NCBI GenBank assembly: GCA_023424015.1
Contig: JAFAEM010000009.1
Span: forward strand, 195,822 to 259,821
DNA from: Bacteroidota bacterium
GTDB lineage: Bacteria; Bacteroidota; Bacteroidia; Chitinophagales; Chitinophagaceae
Direction of reading: 5' to 3'
DNA length: 64,000 bases
Shown: in pieces, positions 63,230 to 64,000 of the stretch
How the letters are laid out: each line of letters begins with the position of its first letter
Numbering within the stretch: the stretch's first letter is position 1
Program-made: the position numbers and the translations under genes
Notes under the pieces: generated by a model
Seen by the model: only the letters and a program-made list of their open reading frames with translations
Databases searched by the model: none
Told to the model about the DNA's origin: nothing

Positions 63230-63865
63230 TTACATACCCGGCGTAGCGGGTTGCATAAAATTGATCGTGTCCCTGGGACCACCACAATTTAGCATACCAT
63301 CTTTATATTTCGGATGGCTGGTACCGAGATAAGGGTTTCGGACCGCATCTGTTTTGCTTAGCCAGTAGCCGGGTCGCTCATCATCAAAAGCCATGGGACA
63401 TTCCTGCCAGTACAATTTTCCCTGGTCATATCTCACGATAATAAACAGCAATCGCAGGTTTTCCGAAAGGCTGTTGAACGCTACGCGCTTTTCGTCGATG
63501 GATGGATTGGCTAAAATATTGGAAGCTTCATTCCTGGCATTGGCTAATGGGTCCAGGGCTGATTCATAAATACCCGTGGTATCCGCTTTCAGTTCGTCGA
63601 TCTTCAGACTGTCCAGCGCAGTCTTCAACGCTGCACCCTGGTTCGTGACCGCTGCTGTATCCCATTTTACAAATGCTTCGGAAAGCCCAAAGTAAGCATC
63701 GAGCAGACCCTGAACGGATTCATTGAATGCGGGGCTGTGCTGACTTACTGCCAGCGCGACCGGTTTGGGTCCTTTTACACGTTTTTTTCCTCCCTTAAAT
63801 GTATACCATAAAAAAGCCGCGAGTATTACGACCAGGATACCAAGTATAGCCAAAACTTTCTTCAT
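63230..63865 (-). CDS. DUF3347 domain protein, membrane-anchored
   Basis: 211 residues. One N-terminal membrane helix (about 4-22) and a Lys-rich stretch precede a DUF3347 domain: LLDAYFGLSEAFVKWDTAAV, ECPMAFDDERPGYWLSK, and RNPYLGTSHPKYKDGMLNCG. DUF3347 domains often accompany heavy-metal efflux proteins in Bacteroidota, and the Cys/Met/His near the end suit metal binding. No efflux genes are in the window. Probably cotranscribed with the DUF1801 gene. Confidence 0.88.
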   Translation of the reverse strand: MKKVLAILGILVVILAAFLWYTFKGGKKRVKGPKPVALAVSQHSPAFNESVQGLLDAYFGLSEAFVKWDTAAVTNQGAALKTALDSLKIDELKADTTGIYESALDPLANARNEASNILANPSIDEKRVAFNSLSENLRLLFIIVRYDQGKLYWQECPMAFDDERPGYWLSKTDAVRNPYLGTSHPKYKDGMLNCGGPRDTINFMQPATPGM

Positions 63866-63884
63866 GGAGACCTAATAATTTGTG

Positions 63885-63892
63885 CAAAGGTA
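63885..63892 (-). promoter_or_regulatory. TAnnTTTG -7 box of the DUF3347 gene
   Basis: The minus strand reads TACCTTTG, 20 bases before the ATG at 63865; the same hexamer variant as rpoD. No -33 box is seen. Confidence 0.45.
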
Positions 63893-63920
63893 AATCAATC
63901 TCTTTAGTAAGGGTAATGCT

Positions 63921-63928
63921 TATTTTTG
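63921..63928 (+). promoter_or_regulatory. Divergent TAnnTTTG box facing out of the window
   Basis: TATTTTTG on the plus strand. A transcript would begin with the 7-bp repeats; its gene, if any, lies beyond base 64000. Confidence 0.3.
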
Positions 63929-63949
63929 TGGCCTGGTGATGAGTGGGGA

Positions 63950-63998
63950 GTCGTGAGTCGTGAGTCGTGAGGCGTGAGGCGTGAGGCGTGAGTGGTGA
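63950..63998 (+). repeat. Tandem 7-bp repeat at the window edge
   Basis: Seven units: GTCGTGA three times, GGCGTGA three times, GTGGTGA once, then the window ends. The array may continue. Confidence 0.95.
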
Positions 63999-64000
63999 GT

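Noticed and set aside
1..64000. tRNA genes or rRNA
   Set aside because: No TpsiC-arm-like sequence with a matching acceptor stem was found in the intergenic gaps by eye.

Overview
The window comes from a member of the Bacteroidota, most likely of the Chitinophagaceae type. The signs are: a sigma-70 factor of only 285 residues without region 1.1; promoters of the Bacteroidota form (TTTG, about 19 bases, TAnnTTTG); a TonB-dependent receptor with a carboxypeptidase-like N-terminal domain; PafA-type alkaline phosphatase, DUF3822, DUF2027-Smr, bacilliredoxin and DUF5117/DUF4953 metalloprotease families; and many short secreted proteins and lipoproteins. It looks like ordinary chromosome. I see no prophage, insertion sequence, CRISPR array, rRNA or tRNA gene.

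Layout. 1-3742: the end of pdhA, a membrane TPR protein, ribH, a LutA-like CCG protein, an EVE protein and a sirtuin. 3739-12761: a saccharopine dehydrogenase-like enzyme, a porin, a GYF_2 membrane protein, gyrA, a TPR protein, a small membrane protein and a single-domain response regulator. 12941-13761: two truncated genes (YdjC-type deacetylase and alkaline phosphatase) fused head to head. 13788-28015: an accessory-like stretch of secreted hydrolases, a TonB receptor, a LytS/LytTR two-component pair, lipoproteins and a haloperoxidase-fold protein. 28131-36690: nnr, a PAP2 protein, a membrane pyrophosphatase, a BlaI/M56 pair and an Smr protein. 37047-49295: a long run of minus-strand housekeeping genes; DUF3822-rsmD-5-FCL-lpxK-rnr-prenyl synthase overlap or nearly touch and look like one operon, followed by folB, trxB, rpoD, lgt and a bacilliredoxin. 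49501-54157: Hsp20, small secreted proteins and an arginine decarboxylase-type enzyme. 54326-60618: thrS-infC and rpmI-rplT, separated by a zinc metalloprotease gene. 60804-64000: two tandem secreted paralogues, a DUF1801 protein and a DUF3347 protein.

I did not find a convincing new multi-gene system. The most unusual signals are small: a perfect 38-bp palindrome inside ribH; a head-to-head gene relic; a 40-residue cysteine-rich ORF upstream of the LytS/LytTR pair; a dispersed non-coding repeat of about 260 bp in two intergenic regions; arrays with a 9-bp period and an inverted partner; gyrase A with Met and His at the two main quinolone-determining positions; a haloperoxidase-fold protein lacking its active-site histidines; and several TAnnTTTG boxes so close to start codons that the mRNAs may be leaderless.
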